The translations under genes were made by a program, and so were the position numbers. A stretch of 23,676 nucleotides of DNA from Clostridium sp. Lineage in GTDB: Bacteria > Bacillota > Clostridia > Clostridiales > Clostridiaceae. The stretch covers positions 1-23,676 of the forward strand of contig DPOH01000169.1 in NCBI GenBank assembly GCA_003539755.1. Reading direction: 5' to 3'. Below the pieces are notes generated by a model, which searched no databases, was not told where the DNA came from, and worked only from the letters and a program-made list of their open reading frames with translations. Position 1 is the stretch's first letter, and each line of letters starts with the position of its first letter. Below, one piece after another: positions 23,639 through 23,676 of this stretch.

Positions 23639-23676
23639 ATTTAATATATTACATATTAATGTACAAGGTATAATAG

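Overview
The window reads as chromosomal DNA of a motile, very AT-rich Gram-positive anaerobe, most likely Clostridium in the strict sense. The reasons are the A/T-heavy codon use, strong GGAGG-type ribosome binding sites, the Firmicute flagellar gene order flgB-flgC-fliE-fliF-fliG-fliH-fliI-fliJ-fliK-flgD-flgE, and flagellins of clostridial type. Every credible gene lies on the + strand. I see no tRNA, rRNA, insertion sequence or CRISPR array. The species cannot be fixed from the sequence alone.

Region 1 (1-138) is the last 29 codons of a TPR-like protein followed by a perfect 14-bp terminator. Region 2 (about 139-5749) starts with a sigma-28-like promoter and a long AT-rich leader, then two overlapping large glycosyltransferase genes. 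The first is a TPR / GT2 / SAM-methyltransferase / TPR-like fusion. The second is a 1055-residue protein built by internal duplication of a StrF-like plus GT2 module. Region 3 (about 5745-10663) is a sugar-nucleotide cassette: rfbF, an RmlC-like epimerase, a short-chain reductase, rfbG and rfbH. Together these predict a CDP-3,6-dideoxyhexose. The additional epimerase points to CDP-ascarylose or a related L-sugar. A strong terminator (10727-10776) closes the cassette.

Region 4 (about 10825-13225) has a sigma-28-like promoter, a canonical flagellin with a cysteine-containing central insert, a second shorter and divergent flagellin, and a terminator. Region 5 (about 13408-23510) is the hook-basal-body and export operon from flgB to flgE. 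It is tightly packed and often coupled (stops overlapping Shine-Dalgarno sequences or starts), with two larger internal gaps: fliJ-fliK and flgD-flgE. A stem-loop follows flgE.

The likely logic is that one late-flagellar sigma factor (SigD/FliA) co-ordinates flagellin, the enzymes making an unusual deoxysugar, and the glycosyltransferases that put it on flagellin. Four sites with the same TAAA-like/N15/CGA geometry stand before the glycosyltransferases, the sugar cassette, the flagellins and flgB. The promoter calls and the flagellin-glycosylation role are inferences; the flagellar gene identities are secure.
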